Assembly: GCF_946885885.1 (NCBI RefSeq)
Contig: NZ_CAMPHN010000119.1
Span: forward strand, 1-13,122
Direction of reading: 5' to 3'
Length of the DNA: 13,122 nucleotides
Source: an uncultured Pseudomonas sp.
Lineage (GTDB): Bacteria > Pseudomonadota > Gammaproteobacteria > Pseudomonadales > Pseudomonadaceae
This document shows positions 1 through 6,992 of the stretch, piece by piece; position 1 is the first letter of the stretch; the number at the start of each line of letters is the position of its first letter. Under the pieces are notes generated by a model that searched no databases, had not been told where the DNA came from, and saw only the letters and a program-made list of their open reading frames with translations. The translations under genes and the position numbers were made by a program.

Positions 1-296
1 TCGATTTCTTCGTCGGGCATGAAATGCAGGCAGTCGCCGCCGAAGAACCACAGCAGGTCGCGCGGGACCAGGTGGGCGATCTGCGGATAGCGCTGGAAAA
101 TCTGGCTGATCAGGTCCTGGCCCAGATACAGGCTGTTGTCCGGGTCATTCGGTAACTCGACGAGCAAATCGTCGTAGCGCTCGACGAACATGGCGTGGCT
201 GTCATCGAGAATCTGCTCGGCTTCGCCCAGGGCGACCAGGATGGTGCGCAGGTGGTTGAGCAGGGCGAGGTGGTGGTCGATGTGCGCGTTGGCCAT
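1..296 (-). CDS. Hypothetical protein, N-terminal part (probably PA2817 family); cut by window edge
   Basis: The frame opens with ATG at 296-294 and stays open through the left edge, giving about 98 residues that begin MANAHIDHHLALLNHLRTIL; the C-terminus lies outside the window. An AGGA ribosome-binding site sits 8 nt before the ATG, which supports this start. The visible part is soluble, acidic and probably helical, with aromatic stretches (SLYLGQDLISQIFQRYP, DLLWFFGGDCLHF) and no signal peptide or membrane segment. It follows fadE on the same strand after a 72-nt gap, so the two may be cotranscribed. I believe this is the small conserved Pseudomonas family named after PA2817, which also lies near the acyl-CoA dehydrogenase gene in P. 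aeruginosa; this comes from memory of protein and order. No biochemical function is known to me. The gene itself is fairly certain, the family name less so. Confidence 0.72.
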   Translation of the reverse strand, partial: MANAHIDHHLALLNHLRTILVALGEAEQILDDSHAMFVERYDDLLVELPNDPDNSLYLGQDLISQIFQRYPQIAHLVPRDLLWFFGGDCLHFMPDEEI

Positions 297-368
297 TGGG
301 CAAATCCTATAGAGGTAAAGCGGGCGGGCCAGTATAAGGTTCGCGCTGCCCGCTGTCCTGCCTGGCGC

Positions 369-2816
369 TTATCGCACCTTGCCTTCACCGAGGGTCAGTT
401 GCTCCTTGGCGAAGTCGTCCACGTCGATCACTTTGCGTCGCGCGGCTTCGGTTTGTCGCAGCTGGCTGGCTTCCTCGGCGGTGAGTACTCCGGCGCTGAC
501 CGCGGCGTCGATCGGGTTGTGTAGCGCGCTGTCCTGCAACTGAGCGGATTTAAGCGCCTCGTCGAGTTTTTGCTGGATGGGCCGCACGCTATGCAGCAGG
601 TCCATCGCATGTTGCAGGGCGCCGACCGGATCTTCCTGCGCCTGTGGTCGATAGCAGCCGACGAGCACCTCTTCCAGCGCCGGGTCGCCGCTGTTGCGTC
701 CGATGATCTCGGCGACCTGGGCATCGAGCGCATCGCTGGGGCCCCTATGTCTGCGGCCGAAGGGAAATACCAGTACGCGCAGCAGGCAGCCGACGATGCG
801 GTTGGGGAAGTTGCCGAGCAGTTCTTCCAGGGCGTGCTCGGCATGACCTAGGCTCTCTTCCATGGCCCAACTCAGCAGCGCTCGCGAATGCTCGGGATAA
901 CCCTGGTCGTGGTAGCGCTTGAGCGCGGCGGACGCCAGATAAAGATGGCTGAGCACATCGCCAAGACGCGCGGAGAGGCGTTCGCGGCGTTTCAGTTCGC
1001 CGCCCAGGAGCATCATGCTGACGTCGGCGAGCAGGGCGAATGCCGCGCTCAGACGATTCAGTGCGCGGAAGTAGGGGCGGCTGATACGGTCGCCGGGAAC
1101 CCGGTCGAATGCTCCAAAGCCGAGGCTCAACACCAGGCTGCTGGCGGCGTTGCGCACGGCGAAGCCGATGTGTTGCAGCAGCACCTCGTCGAACTCCAGC
1201 AGCGCCTGATCCTGATCTTCGCGATTGGCCAGGGTTATTTCCGCCAGCACGTAAGGATGGCAGCGGATCGCGCCCTGGCCGAAGATCATCAGGTTGCGCG
1301 AAAGGATATTGGCGCCTTCCACGGTGATGAAGATAGGCGCGCCTTGCCAGGAGCGCGCCAGGTAGTTGTTCGGCCCCATGATGATGCCCTTGCCGCCGTG
1401 TACGTCCATGGCGTGGCTGATGCATTCGCGGCCGCGCTCGGTCAGGTGGTATTTGAGCACCGCCGAAAGTACCGAGGGCTTTTCGCCGAGGTCCACCGCA
1501 TTGGCGGTGAGCACCCGCGCACTGTCCATCAACCAGGCATTGCCGCCGATACGCGCCAAGGCTTCCTGAATGCCTTCGAATGCTGCTAGCGGCACGTTGA
1601 ATTGCTCACGGATCTGGCTGTATTGACCGGTGACCAGGCTGGTGAACTTGGCCGCGCCGGTGCCCACCGCCGGCAGGGAGATGGAGCGGCCGACCGACAG
1701 GCAGTTCATCAGCATCATCCAACCTTTGCCGAGCATCTCCTGTCCGCCGATCAGGGCGTCGAGCGGCACGAACACATCCTTGCCGGTATTCGGGCCGTTC
1801 ATAAAGGCCGCGCCCAGGGGGAGGTGGCGCCGGCCGATGTCCACCCCAGGGGTGTCCGTCGGGATCAGCGCCAGGCTGATGCCGAGGTCTTCCTCGTCGC
1901 CGAGCAGGTGATCCGGGTCGTAGGCTTTGAACGCCAGACCCAGCAGGGTGGCGACCGGGCCGAGGGTGATGTAGCGCTTTTCCCAGTTCAGGCGCAGGCC
2001 GAGCACTTCCTCGCCTTGCCACTGCCCGCGGCAGACGACCCCGGTGTCGTTCATCGCACCGGCGTCGGAGCCCGCATAGGGGCCGGTGAGGGCGAAGCAG
2101 GGGATTTCCTCGCCGCTGGCCAGGCGCGGCAGGTAGTAGTCGCGCTGCTGCTCGGTGCCATAGTTGAGCAACAGATCGGCGGGGCCGAGGGAGTTGGGCA
2201 CCATCACGGTGGACGCCAGATCGCCGCTGCGGGTCGCCAGTTTCATCGCCACTTGCGAGTGGGCATAGGCGGAAAAGCCCTTGCCGCCGTATTGCTTGGG
2301 AATGATCAGGGCGAAGAAGCCGTGTTGCTTGATATGTGCCCAGGCCTCGGGCGGCAGGTCCATCCGTTGACCGATCTGCCAGTCGCTGACCAGTTTGCAG
2401 AGTGCTTCGGTCGGGCCGTCGAGAAACGCCTGCTCCTCTTCGGTCAGCCTGGCTTTGGGGTAGGCCAGCAGGGTGTCCCAGTTCGGCCGGCCGCTGAACA
2501 GCTCGCCGTCCCACCAGACGGTGCCGGCTTCGATGGCATCGCGCTCGGTGGCCGACATCGGCGGCAGCACCCGCCGGAACCAGGCGAACATCGGTGCGCT
2601 GAACAATCTGCGGCGCTGCTCGGGCAACGCCAGGGGCAGGGCCACGGCCAGTAGCGACAGCCAGAGGATGAGCATGAGCCAGACCGGCGCATGGCTGAGA
2701 GCGCCCATCAGCAACAGGTAGACGGCGACGATAGCGAAAAACTGGAGGGGAGCGGTGCGCCGGTGGGCCAGATAGGCCGTGCCGAGCACCAGCACGAGTA
2801 ACCAGACTACGAACAT
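369..2816 (-). CDS. fadE: Acyl-CoA dehydrogenase FadE
   Basis: FadE oxidises acyl-CoA to trans-2-enoyl-CoA with FAD, the first step of beta-oxidation. The ATG at 2816 gives 815 residues, the usual length for this family (E. coli FadE about 814), and is preceded by GGAG at proper spacing. An upstream in-frame start at 2873 would add 19 residues without a ribosome-binding site and runs into the promoter region. The N-terminus has three hydrophobic segments (about residues 2-18, 22-40 and 44-64), fitting inner-membrane association. The dehydrogenase core follows: ALTGPYAGSDAG (242-253) in the flavin/substrate region, VHGGKG (472-477), and FITVEGAN with Glu500 where the catalytic base of this superfamily is expected. 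Beyond about residue 520 lies the long helical C-terminal extension typical of FadE (DUF1974 type). It is divergent from the transglutaminase-like gene, with a candidate operator just upstream. Intact and ordinary in codon use. Confidence 0.96.
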   Translation of the reverse strand: MFVVWLLVLVLGTAYLAHRRTAPLQFFAIVAVYLLLMGALSHAPVWLMLILWLSLLAVALPLALPEQRRRLFSAPMFAWFRRVLPPMSATERDAIEAGTVWWDGELFSGRPNWDTLLAYPKARLTEEEQAFLDGPTEALCKLVSDWQIGQRMDLPPEAWAHIKQHGFFALIIPKQYGGKGFSAYAHSQVAMKLATRSGDLASTVMVPNSLGPADLLLNYGTEQQRDYYLPRLASGEEIPCFALTGPYAGSDAGAMNDTGVVCRGQWQGEEVLGLRLNWEKRYITLGPVATLLGLAFKAYDPDHLLGDEEDLGISLALIPTDTPGVDIGRRHLPLGAAFMNGPNTGKDVFVPLDALIGGQEMLGKGWMMLMNCLSVGRSISLPAVGTGAAKFTSLVTGQYSQIREQFNVPLAAFEGIQEALARIGGNAWLMDSARVLTANAVDLGEKPSVLSAVLKYHLTERGRECISHAMDVHGGKGIIMGPNNYLARSWQGAPIFITVEGANILSRNLMIFGQGAIRCHPYVLAEITLANREDQDQALLEFDEVLLQHIGFAVRNAASSLVLSLGFGAFDRVPGDRISRPYFRALNRLSAAFALLADVSMMLLGGELKRRERLSARLGDVLSHLYLASAALKRYHDQGYPEHSRALLSWAMEESLGHAEHALEELLGNFPNRIVGCLLRVLVFPFGRRHRGPSDALDAQVAEIIGRNSGDPALEEVLVGCYRPQAQEDPVGALQHAMDLLHSVRPIQQKLDEALKSAQLQDSALHNPIDAAVSAGVLTAEEASQLRQTEAARRKVIDVDDFAKEQLTLGEGKVR

Positions 2817-2837
2817 GTGTGGTTCTCCATGATGACG

Positions 2838-2862
2838 GTTTGTTGAAAACACCATAACAAAC
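2838..2862. promoter_or_regulatory. Candidate operator: 7-bp inverted repeat in the fadE leader
   Basis: GTTTGTT (2838-2844) and AACAAAC (2856-2862) are perfect inverted repeats with an 11-nt spacer, centred about 34 nt upstream of the fadE ATG. This location would suit a repressor of fadE. PsrA, the Pseudomonas fatty-acid regulator, is reported to bind the opposite half-site order (AAAC...GTTT), so I do not assign it. The arms could also form a weak leader hairpin. No convincing -35/-10 pair is visible for fadE. Confidence 0.35.
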
Positions 2863-2910
2863 GTAGCCGTCACTTATGGCGACAAGAGCGGTTAACTTGG
2901 CCGGATAGCC

Positions 2911-2941
2911 GTGACATGGGCGTTGTTAGGGACGTTAGACT
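2911..2941 (+). promoter_or_regulatory. Candidate sigma-70 promoter of the transglutaminase-like gene
   Basis: GTGACA (2911-2916, five of six bases of TTGACA) and TAGACT (2936-2941, four of six of TATAAT) are separated by 19 bp, slightly long. Transcription would start near 2948, leaving a leader of about 20 nt before the ATG at 2968. This placement also argues against translation starting at the in-frame GTG at 2911. The same CGYTAGACT string occurs upstream of the ABC and RND operons. Confidence 0.4.
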
Positions 2942-2967
2942 GGCAGTTCAACCATGGAGTGATGCAA

Positions 2968-3624
2968 ATGGATGAATACCTCGAGCCCGGCCGCTTCATC
3001 GATAGTGACCATCCGTCCGTAGTTGAGTTCGCAGAAAACGCGCGAGGCGCCAGTCGCGACCCTCTTCAGCAGGCGATCGCTCTGTACTACGCGGTACGTG
3101 ATCGGATCCGCTACAACCCCTATGTTTTCAGCCGCGATCCCGACACCCTGAAAGGCAGTCATGCCGTGCTCAGCGGCGAGAGCTACTGCGTGCCCAAGGC
3201 GACCCTGCTGGCGGCCTGCGCCCGGCATTGCGGCATACCGGCGCGCATTGGTTTGGCCGATGTGCGCAACCACCTGTCCACGCCAAAACTGCTGGCGATG
3301 CTGCGTAGCGAAGTGTTCGCCATGCACGGCTATACCGAGCTGTATCTCGATGGCCGTTGGGTCAAGGCGACCCCGGCTTTCAACCTGGCGCTGTGCCAGC
3401 TGTTCAAGGTCGAAGCGCTGGAGTTCGATGGGCGTACCGACAGTGTGTTCCACCCATTCAACGCAGATGGCGAGCGTTATATGGAGTACCTGCGCGATCA
3501 CGGCCAGTTCGCCGATGTGCCCGAGGAGTTGTTTTTCTCCCATTTGGCCAGTTGCTACCCGCACCTGTTCGTCGAGGATGCGCCGCTGCTGGCGGGGGAA
3601 CTACAAGCCGAACTCGGCGCCTAG
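2968..3624 (+). CDS. Transglutaminase-like (Cys-His) domain protein
   Basis: The ATG at 2968 gives 218 residues (MDEYLEPGRFIDSDHP...). It is chosen because GGAG at 2956-2959 lies 8 nt upstream; the ATG at 2962 is too close to that site, and the GTG at 2911 falls within a probable promoter. The fold is the transglutaminase/papain-like family. The nucleophile is in SGESYCVPKATLL (Cys74), followed by HCGIPARIGLADV, and the His is in MHGYTELYLDGRWVKATPAF (His120). The third catalytic position, normally Asp in a DPT-like motif after the tryptophan, is Thr135 here (KATPAF). The protein could therefore be an altered protease/amidase or use another acid. There is no signal peptide, so it is probably cytoplasmic. 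It diverges from fadE across a 151-nt gap and converges on the GH9 gene. Substrate unknown. Confidence 0.85.
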   Translation: MDEYLEPGRFIDSDHPSVVEFAENARGASRDPLQQAIALYYAVRDRIRYNPYVFSRDPDTLKGSHAVLSGESYCVPKATLLAACARHCGIPARIGLADVRNHLSTPKLLAMLRSEVFAMHGYTELYLDGRWVKATPAFNLALCQLFKVEALEFDGRTDSVFHPFNADGERYMEYLRDHGQFADVPEELFFSHLASCYPHLFVEDAPLLAGELQAELGA

Positions 3625-3631
3625 CGCGGCA

Positions 3632-3715
3632 GTTGTAGCCCGGATGCAATCCGGGGAGCGATGGCACACGGGCAAATTTCTCCCGGATTGCGCCAAGGCT
3701 TATCCGGGTTACAAC
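3632..3715. repeat. Palindromic intergenic repeat, copy A
   Basis: The 84-nt element has nested inverted repeats. The outer arms are GTTGTAGCCCGGAT (3632-3645) and ATCCGGGTTACAAC (3702-3715), matching at 13 of 14 positions; the inner arms are GCAATCCGGG (3646-3655) and CCCGGATTGC (3682-3691), a perfect match. It begins 8 nt after the transglutaminase-like stop and lies between that gene and the convergent GH9 gene, so a transcript from either side could fold it and it may act as a bidirectional terminator. A second copy lies at 6811-6900 in the same orientation. Elements beginning GTAGCCCGGAT are, from memory, common between genes in some Pseudomonas lineages. Confidence 0.9.
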
Positions 3716-3814
3716 GCTCAAACCAGCGAAAAACTGGCGGTGCCATTGGCAGCGACTGGCGTCCTTGGCGCGGTGCACAAGTGGCGCCATACAGGCCGCC
3801 GTTTTGTACCTTAT

Positions 3815-5833
3815 CTACTGCACATGACGCGCAAGAAGCCGGATATAGGCGCTCTGGTATCCATTCGAGTTCTCGGTGACTGGCCAGGAATTCAGCGGCC
3901 AACTGGTGTTGAAGTCGAGATAGGATTTTTGCGCGGGCTGATTGTAGGGCGGCGCCGGCGGGGCGCTGCCGCACTGGGGTGAAATGCCAGGGCAGCGGGT
4001 TTCCCATTCGTAGGAAGGGTTGGGGCCGCCGACGAGGAAGCCGGGAGGCGGTCCGTAGACCGAGTCGCGAACACTGTCCCAAAGCGCGCTGCCGTCCGCG
4101 AACCAGGTGTGGAAGAATTGGTCCACCGAGTTTTCCGCGCCGAAGTCGCCCATGTTCGACAGGTAGACTTTGCCCAGCGGATTGACGCCGTGCAGGTAGT
4201 GCAGATAGGCCGCGCTCGCATTCATGATATCCGCGGTGCTGTGTGTGCTCAGTCCATACAGCGCCTGGTCGGCGAACATGCCGCCGGCGAGGGATTTCAC
4301 CGCATTGCTGCCCCACGTGTAGTCGGTGATGAACGCACCGTAGGGATCGCGCCGCGTGTTCACCGCTCCCCAGCCATCGGCGCCTTCCCACAGTCCGACA
4401 TAGCGACTGCGAATTTCGGTCGCGACCGTCTGCGTGGCGCCGGGCAGGGATGCGTAATGGAGCAGCGGGCGTGTCACGCCGGAATGGAAAGGCGACAGCC
4501 ACCAGGTAGAGAACATCGGCGCTTCGGTGTAGTGGGCGTCGACGAGCTCCCGATAAGTGGCGCCGCCGGTCAGGTCATAGAGATAGATGGCGGCCACCAG
4601 CCGCTTCTGGGCGCGGCCGGCATCGTCGATCTCCTGCTGCCCGGCGCCGAGACCGGTGGTGCCGGAATCCGCGTCATTATTGAAAAACACAACATTCGGG
4701 TTGGCGTTCGCCCAATTCCAGGCCCGCTCCGCGCGCAGGGCCAGATCGGCGGCATAGGCATTGAAGGCGGGCGTGTTCAGCGCGCCAAATACCCTGGCGC
4801 CGTAGGCGTAGGCGGCCGCCGCCGACAGGGTGGCGGAAGTGCTGGCGTCGCCGTAGAGGCTCGGTTGCGTTGCGTTCGAGGGCGGGCTGGCGGAACTAAG
4901 CCCGACGATGGACAGCACGGAGCCGTCGTCCTCCTGCATCCGCACCAACCAGTCCAAGCCCCATTTCACTTCATCCAGCAGGTCCGGCACGCCGTTGCCG
5001 GATTCGGGAATATTGAAGTCGTCGGTCCAGATGGATTGGTTTTCCGAATAGGCGTGCAGCAGGTCAATGACATAGCTGGCCGCCCAACTGCTGTACTTGT
5101 TGAGGTCGCCGGCGTCGTACCAGCCACCGTGCAGGTCGCGCTCGGTGGCGGGATCGTCGGGTGTTCTGTAGTGGCGTGCGTTGGCGTCCTGCAGCGTGCC
5201 CAGGTGACTCGCCTCGTCGGCCCAGCCGACGCCGGCGAACTGTGCCGGCTTGGCGTGGCCGGCGCGCTGGTAAAAGAAGGTGCGCACCGCCTGTACCAGG
5301 ATGGGCCTATAGATATTGGCGCCTATCTCGAAACGCGCCGAGCGGACATTGCCGCCGACATCGACGATTTCATAGCTGCCCGGCGTGGTGACGGCGCTGA
5401 AGTCGAACAGCCAGGCGCGATCGCCGGAGGACGGGTCTGTTGCGCCGTTGTTCCACTCGGTTGTGGCACCGGTGAATACCACTGCGTTGTCGAGGGTGTT
5501 TATCACCTGGATGGTTGCACCCGGTGTGTACTCGTCGTTGCTGTCGTAACCCGCGAGCGGATCTCGCAGCACGGCGATTTTCTGCTGGTTCGGTTGATAG
5601 CCGAATTGATCCACCAGAATAAAGGGACCATCACCAACCGCTGTCACCGACGGAATGGGGTCGGGGGTGGGCTCTGGCTCTGGTTCTGGTTGAGGTTCGG
5701 GTTGCGTGGACGCCGGAACGTCAGGCGTTCCGCTACCTTCGTCACCGCCACTGTTCTTGCTACTGCCACCGCAGGAGGCCAGGCAGAACAAGAGAGCCAG
5801 GGTCGCTACGGATCGCAAGCATTGGATGTTCAT
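3815..5833 (-). CDS. Glycoside hydrolase family 9 (cellulase-type) lipoprotein
   Basis: The 672-residue protein begins with a lipoprotein signal peptide (hydrophobic stretch, then LASC, lipidated Cys21). Residue +2 is Gly rather than Asp, so the outer membrane is the likely site. Residues 22-62 form a Ser/Gly then Pro/Glu linker (QPEPQPEPEPEPTP). Residues about 70-170 match the Ig-like CelD_N domain (ILVDQFGYQPNQQKIAVL), and the rest is the GH9 (alpha/alpha)6 catalytic domain. LHGGWYDAGDLNKY places the catalytic-base Asp240 and Asp243, and PVTENSNGYQSAYI near the end places the proton-donor Glu654, so the active site looks complete. GH9 enzymes mostly hydrolyse beta-1,4-glucans by inversion; endoglucanase is likely, cellodextrinase possible. 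There is no carbohydrate-binding module. GAGAG lies 7 nt before the ATG. An unrecognised gene ends 40 nt upstream on the same strand, so the two may be cotranscribed. Its place between two repeats suggests acquisition. Confidence 0.93.
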   Translation of the reverse strand: MNIQCLRSVATLALLFCLASCGGSSKNSGGDEGSGTPDVPASTQPEPQPEPEPEPTPDPIPSVTAVGDGPFILVDQFGYQPNQQKIAVLRDPLAGYDSNDEYTPGATIQVINTLDNAVVFTGATTEWNNGATDPSSGDRAWLFDFSAVTTPGSYEIVDVGGNVRSARFEIGANIYRPILVQAVRTFFYQRAGHAKPAQFAGVGWADEASHLGTLQDANARHYRTPDDPATERDLHGGWYDAGDLNKYSSWAASYVIDLLHAYSENQSIWTDDFNIPESGNGVPDLLDEVKWGLDWLVRMQEDDGSVLSIVGLSSASPPSNATQPSLYGDASTSATLSAAAAYAYGARVFGALNTPAFNAYAADLALRAERAWNWANANPNVVFFNNDADSGTTGLGAGQQEIDDAGRAQKRLVAAIYLYDLTGGATYRELVDAHYTEAPMFSTWWLSPFHSGVTRPLLHYASLPGATQTVATEIRSRYVGLWEGADGWGAVNTRRDPYGAFITDYTWGSNAVKSLAGGMFADQALYGLSTHSTADIMNASAAYLHYLHGVNPLGKVYLSNMGDFGAENSVDQFFHTWFADGSALWDSVRDSVYGPPPGFLVGGPNPSYEWETRCPGISPQCGSAPPAPPYNQPAQKSYLDFNTSWPLNSWPVTENSNGYQSAYIRLLARHVQ

Positions 5834-5873
5834 TGCAATTCTCTCGGTTGATAGGTTGTTTAGTCGGGCAAGG

Positions 5874-6281
5874 TTAGGAACGGAAAACGTCGCGCTGATA
5901 CCAATGCTCCAGCAGCCGTACCTTGTTGGTCGTCCACCTGATGGCCGTCCGCCGCTGGGGGATTTGGTAACGATGGGCTGTCATGCCTTCGAACAGGGAG
6001 ATGTCCCCGGCCGAGAGGCGGGCCGCTGCAAGCGTCGCGTCTTCAGGGAAGTGGGGGGTGTACAGGTAAAGAACGGTGCCCTCGTGGGCGGATACCAGAT
6101 TGACGGGCTGTTCGCGGGTTTCCGGTTGCGCCCAGCAGAGGTCGTGGGGGAGTCCTTGAATGCCGGGTATGCCCAGCTCTACGGCGGCATGCCGAGCTGA
6201 TGGGGCGGTCGGGATATTGAAGGCTTCCACATCGCGCCAGAAATTCATGACGCGAAGGGGGACACTGGCCTGATTGCTCAA
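5874..6281 (-). CDS. Small protein of unknown function
   Basis: I do not recognise this gene. The best-supported start is TTG at 6281, because GGAG lies 8 nt upstream, giving 135 residues. The frame is open back to about 6455 but has no ATG there; a TTG at 6353 and an ATG at 6248 (no ribosome-binding site) are alternatives. The protein is soluble, with no signal peptide or membrane segment. It has an aromatic start (MNFWRDVEAFNIPTAP), a central VNLVSAHEGTVLYLYTPHF, then LSAGDISLFEGMTAHRYQIP and a basic end (NKVRLLEHWYQRDVF). The SAHEG and GMTAHRY segments are loosely reminiscent of cupin-like metal-binding beta-barrels, but no full motif is present; this is weak inference. Codon third positions are less G/C-biased than in fadE or the pumps. 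It lies 40 nt upstream of the GH9 gene in the accessory block. It could be a trimmed fragment of a larger gene. Confidence 0.55.
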   Translation of the reverse strand: MSNQASVPLRVMNFWRDVEAFNIPTAPSARHAAVELGIPGIQGLPHDLCWAQPETREQPVNLVSAHEGTVLYLYTPHFPEDATLAAARLSAGDISLFEGMTAHRYQIPQRRTAIRWTTNKVRLLEHWYQRDVFRS

Positions 6282-6570
6282 AGGTCGAACTCCATCAAGG
6301 TAAATCGGCGCGTTTCCTGCGACTGCCTGAGCCCTCGCCGATCCTGATGGCAATGAAAACGAGCTGCGAGAATAACGCCGCGAAAAACTCCCAACCTTGC
6401 GATGGTCCGCAGAACGGCGTTCCGGATATATCCAGGGTATGGCTATCGGGACTGTTTAGCGGATGCGCTGAATGCTGCGTAGCTGCGTGAGTGGTGTTGA
6501 ACCGCCGTCGGGGCAGTGGGGGTTATGTTGTGATGATGACGTCTGGGTTGGCGGCATCCCACGATGTTGC

Positions 6571-6783
6571 CTAGGACGCGACTGTACCGGCCCAGTCTTT
6601 GAGCTCGCCCCGCATCGCCCCGCTGATGATGCCGGGCAGGTAGCCGGCCGGGTTGCGTATCGGCGTGCTGCAAAGCGTGCCACCCATTCGACGAGCACCG
6701 CCTGGCGCAGCGACGATTCGACCTGCTGTTCATTCTTCAGCTCTATGAATCGGGATGGCAGGCGAAGCTGGAGCGACTCGCCC
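6571..6783 (-). pseudogene. Frameshifted 3' remnant of an integrative-element replication-type protein
   Basis: Read on the minus strand, one frame gives GESLQLRLPSRFIELKNEQQ and then AVLVEWVARFAAR; the next sensible sequence, IRNPAGYLPGIISGAMRGE followed by LKDWAGTVAS and a TAG (6573-6571), is in another frame. The shift falls at 6661-6662 and needs one missing or two extra bases. The joined sequence has the form 'vLdEWaaR(l/f)...(I/V)RNPaGYL.gii..a.rGe...W', which I recognise from memory as the C-terminal end of replication-type proteins on integrative and conjugative elements (STY4528-like). The N-terminal bulk is missing: 27 nt upstream the sequence becomes repeat copy B. It is therefore a dead fragment. 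That this is degraded coding sequence is fairly convincing; the family name is tentative. Confidence 0.5.
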
Positions 6784-6810
6784 CGTACTCGCCCACCGGC
6801 TGTTGGATCA

Positions 6811-6900
6811 GTTGTAGCCTGGATGCAATCCGGGGAGGGGGAGCGATGGCAGACGCGCGGACTTTTCCCGGATTGCGCCAAGGCTTATCCAGGCTACAGC
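6811..6900. repeat. Palindromic intergenic repeat, copy B
   Basis: This 90-nt copy has the same orientation and architecture as the one at 3632-3715. The outer arms are GTTGTAGCCTGGAT (6811-6824) and ATCCAGGCTACAGC (6887-6900); the inner arms GCAATCCGGG (6825-6834) and CCCGGATTGC (6867-6876) are identical to copy A. The shared interior includes GAGCGATGGCA and GCGCCAAGGCTTATCC. The loop is 6 nt longer through an extra GGGGAG-like unit. One arm pair differs from copy A by a compensatory change (C:G to T:A). It lies between the gene remnant and the ABC operon. Confidence 0.9.
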
Positions 6901-6992
6901 GCTTCGCTACGTCCGGGTTGTATCGATGGTCTCGATTAGTACCATCGGGGCGGCGGGGTTTCTTCTTTTGGCAGCGCTGTTAGGCTGCTGCC

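Noticed and set aside
319..354. Inverted repeat AGCGGGC / GCCCGCT between fadE and the next gene as a terminator
   Set aside because: The arms are only 7 bp with a 22-nt loop and are followed by TTTACC rather than a T-run; the two genes are more likely cotranscribed.
1602..2654. Plus-strand open frame of 350 codons opposite fadE
   Set aside because: Composition typical of antisense high-GC frames (Gln/His/Gly-rich), no domain, and fully inside a conserved gene.
2838..2862. PsrA binding site upstream of fadE
   Set aside because: Half-site order is GTTT...AAAC, the reverse of the reported PsrA pattern.
4109..5851. Plus-strand open frame of 580 codons opposite the GH9 gene
   Set aside because: Antisense shadow: Gly/Val/Arg/Ile-rich with no recognisable domain, while the minus strand has a signal peptide, CelD_N and the GH9 catalytic motifs.
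6456..6939. Overlapping open frames on both strands spanning the repeat and the remnant
   Set aside because: They read through repeat copy B and have no ribosome-binding site; only the short remnant segment has protein-like sequence.
6970..6992. GGCAGC / GCTGCC inverted repeat as a terminator
   Set aside because: The T-rich run lies before, not after, the stem on the plus strand, and no T-run follows on the minus strand.
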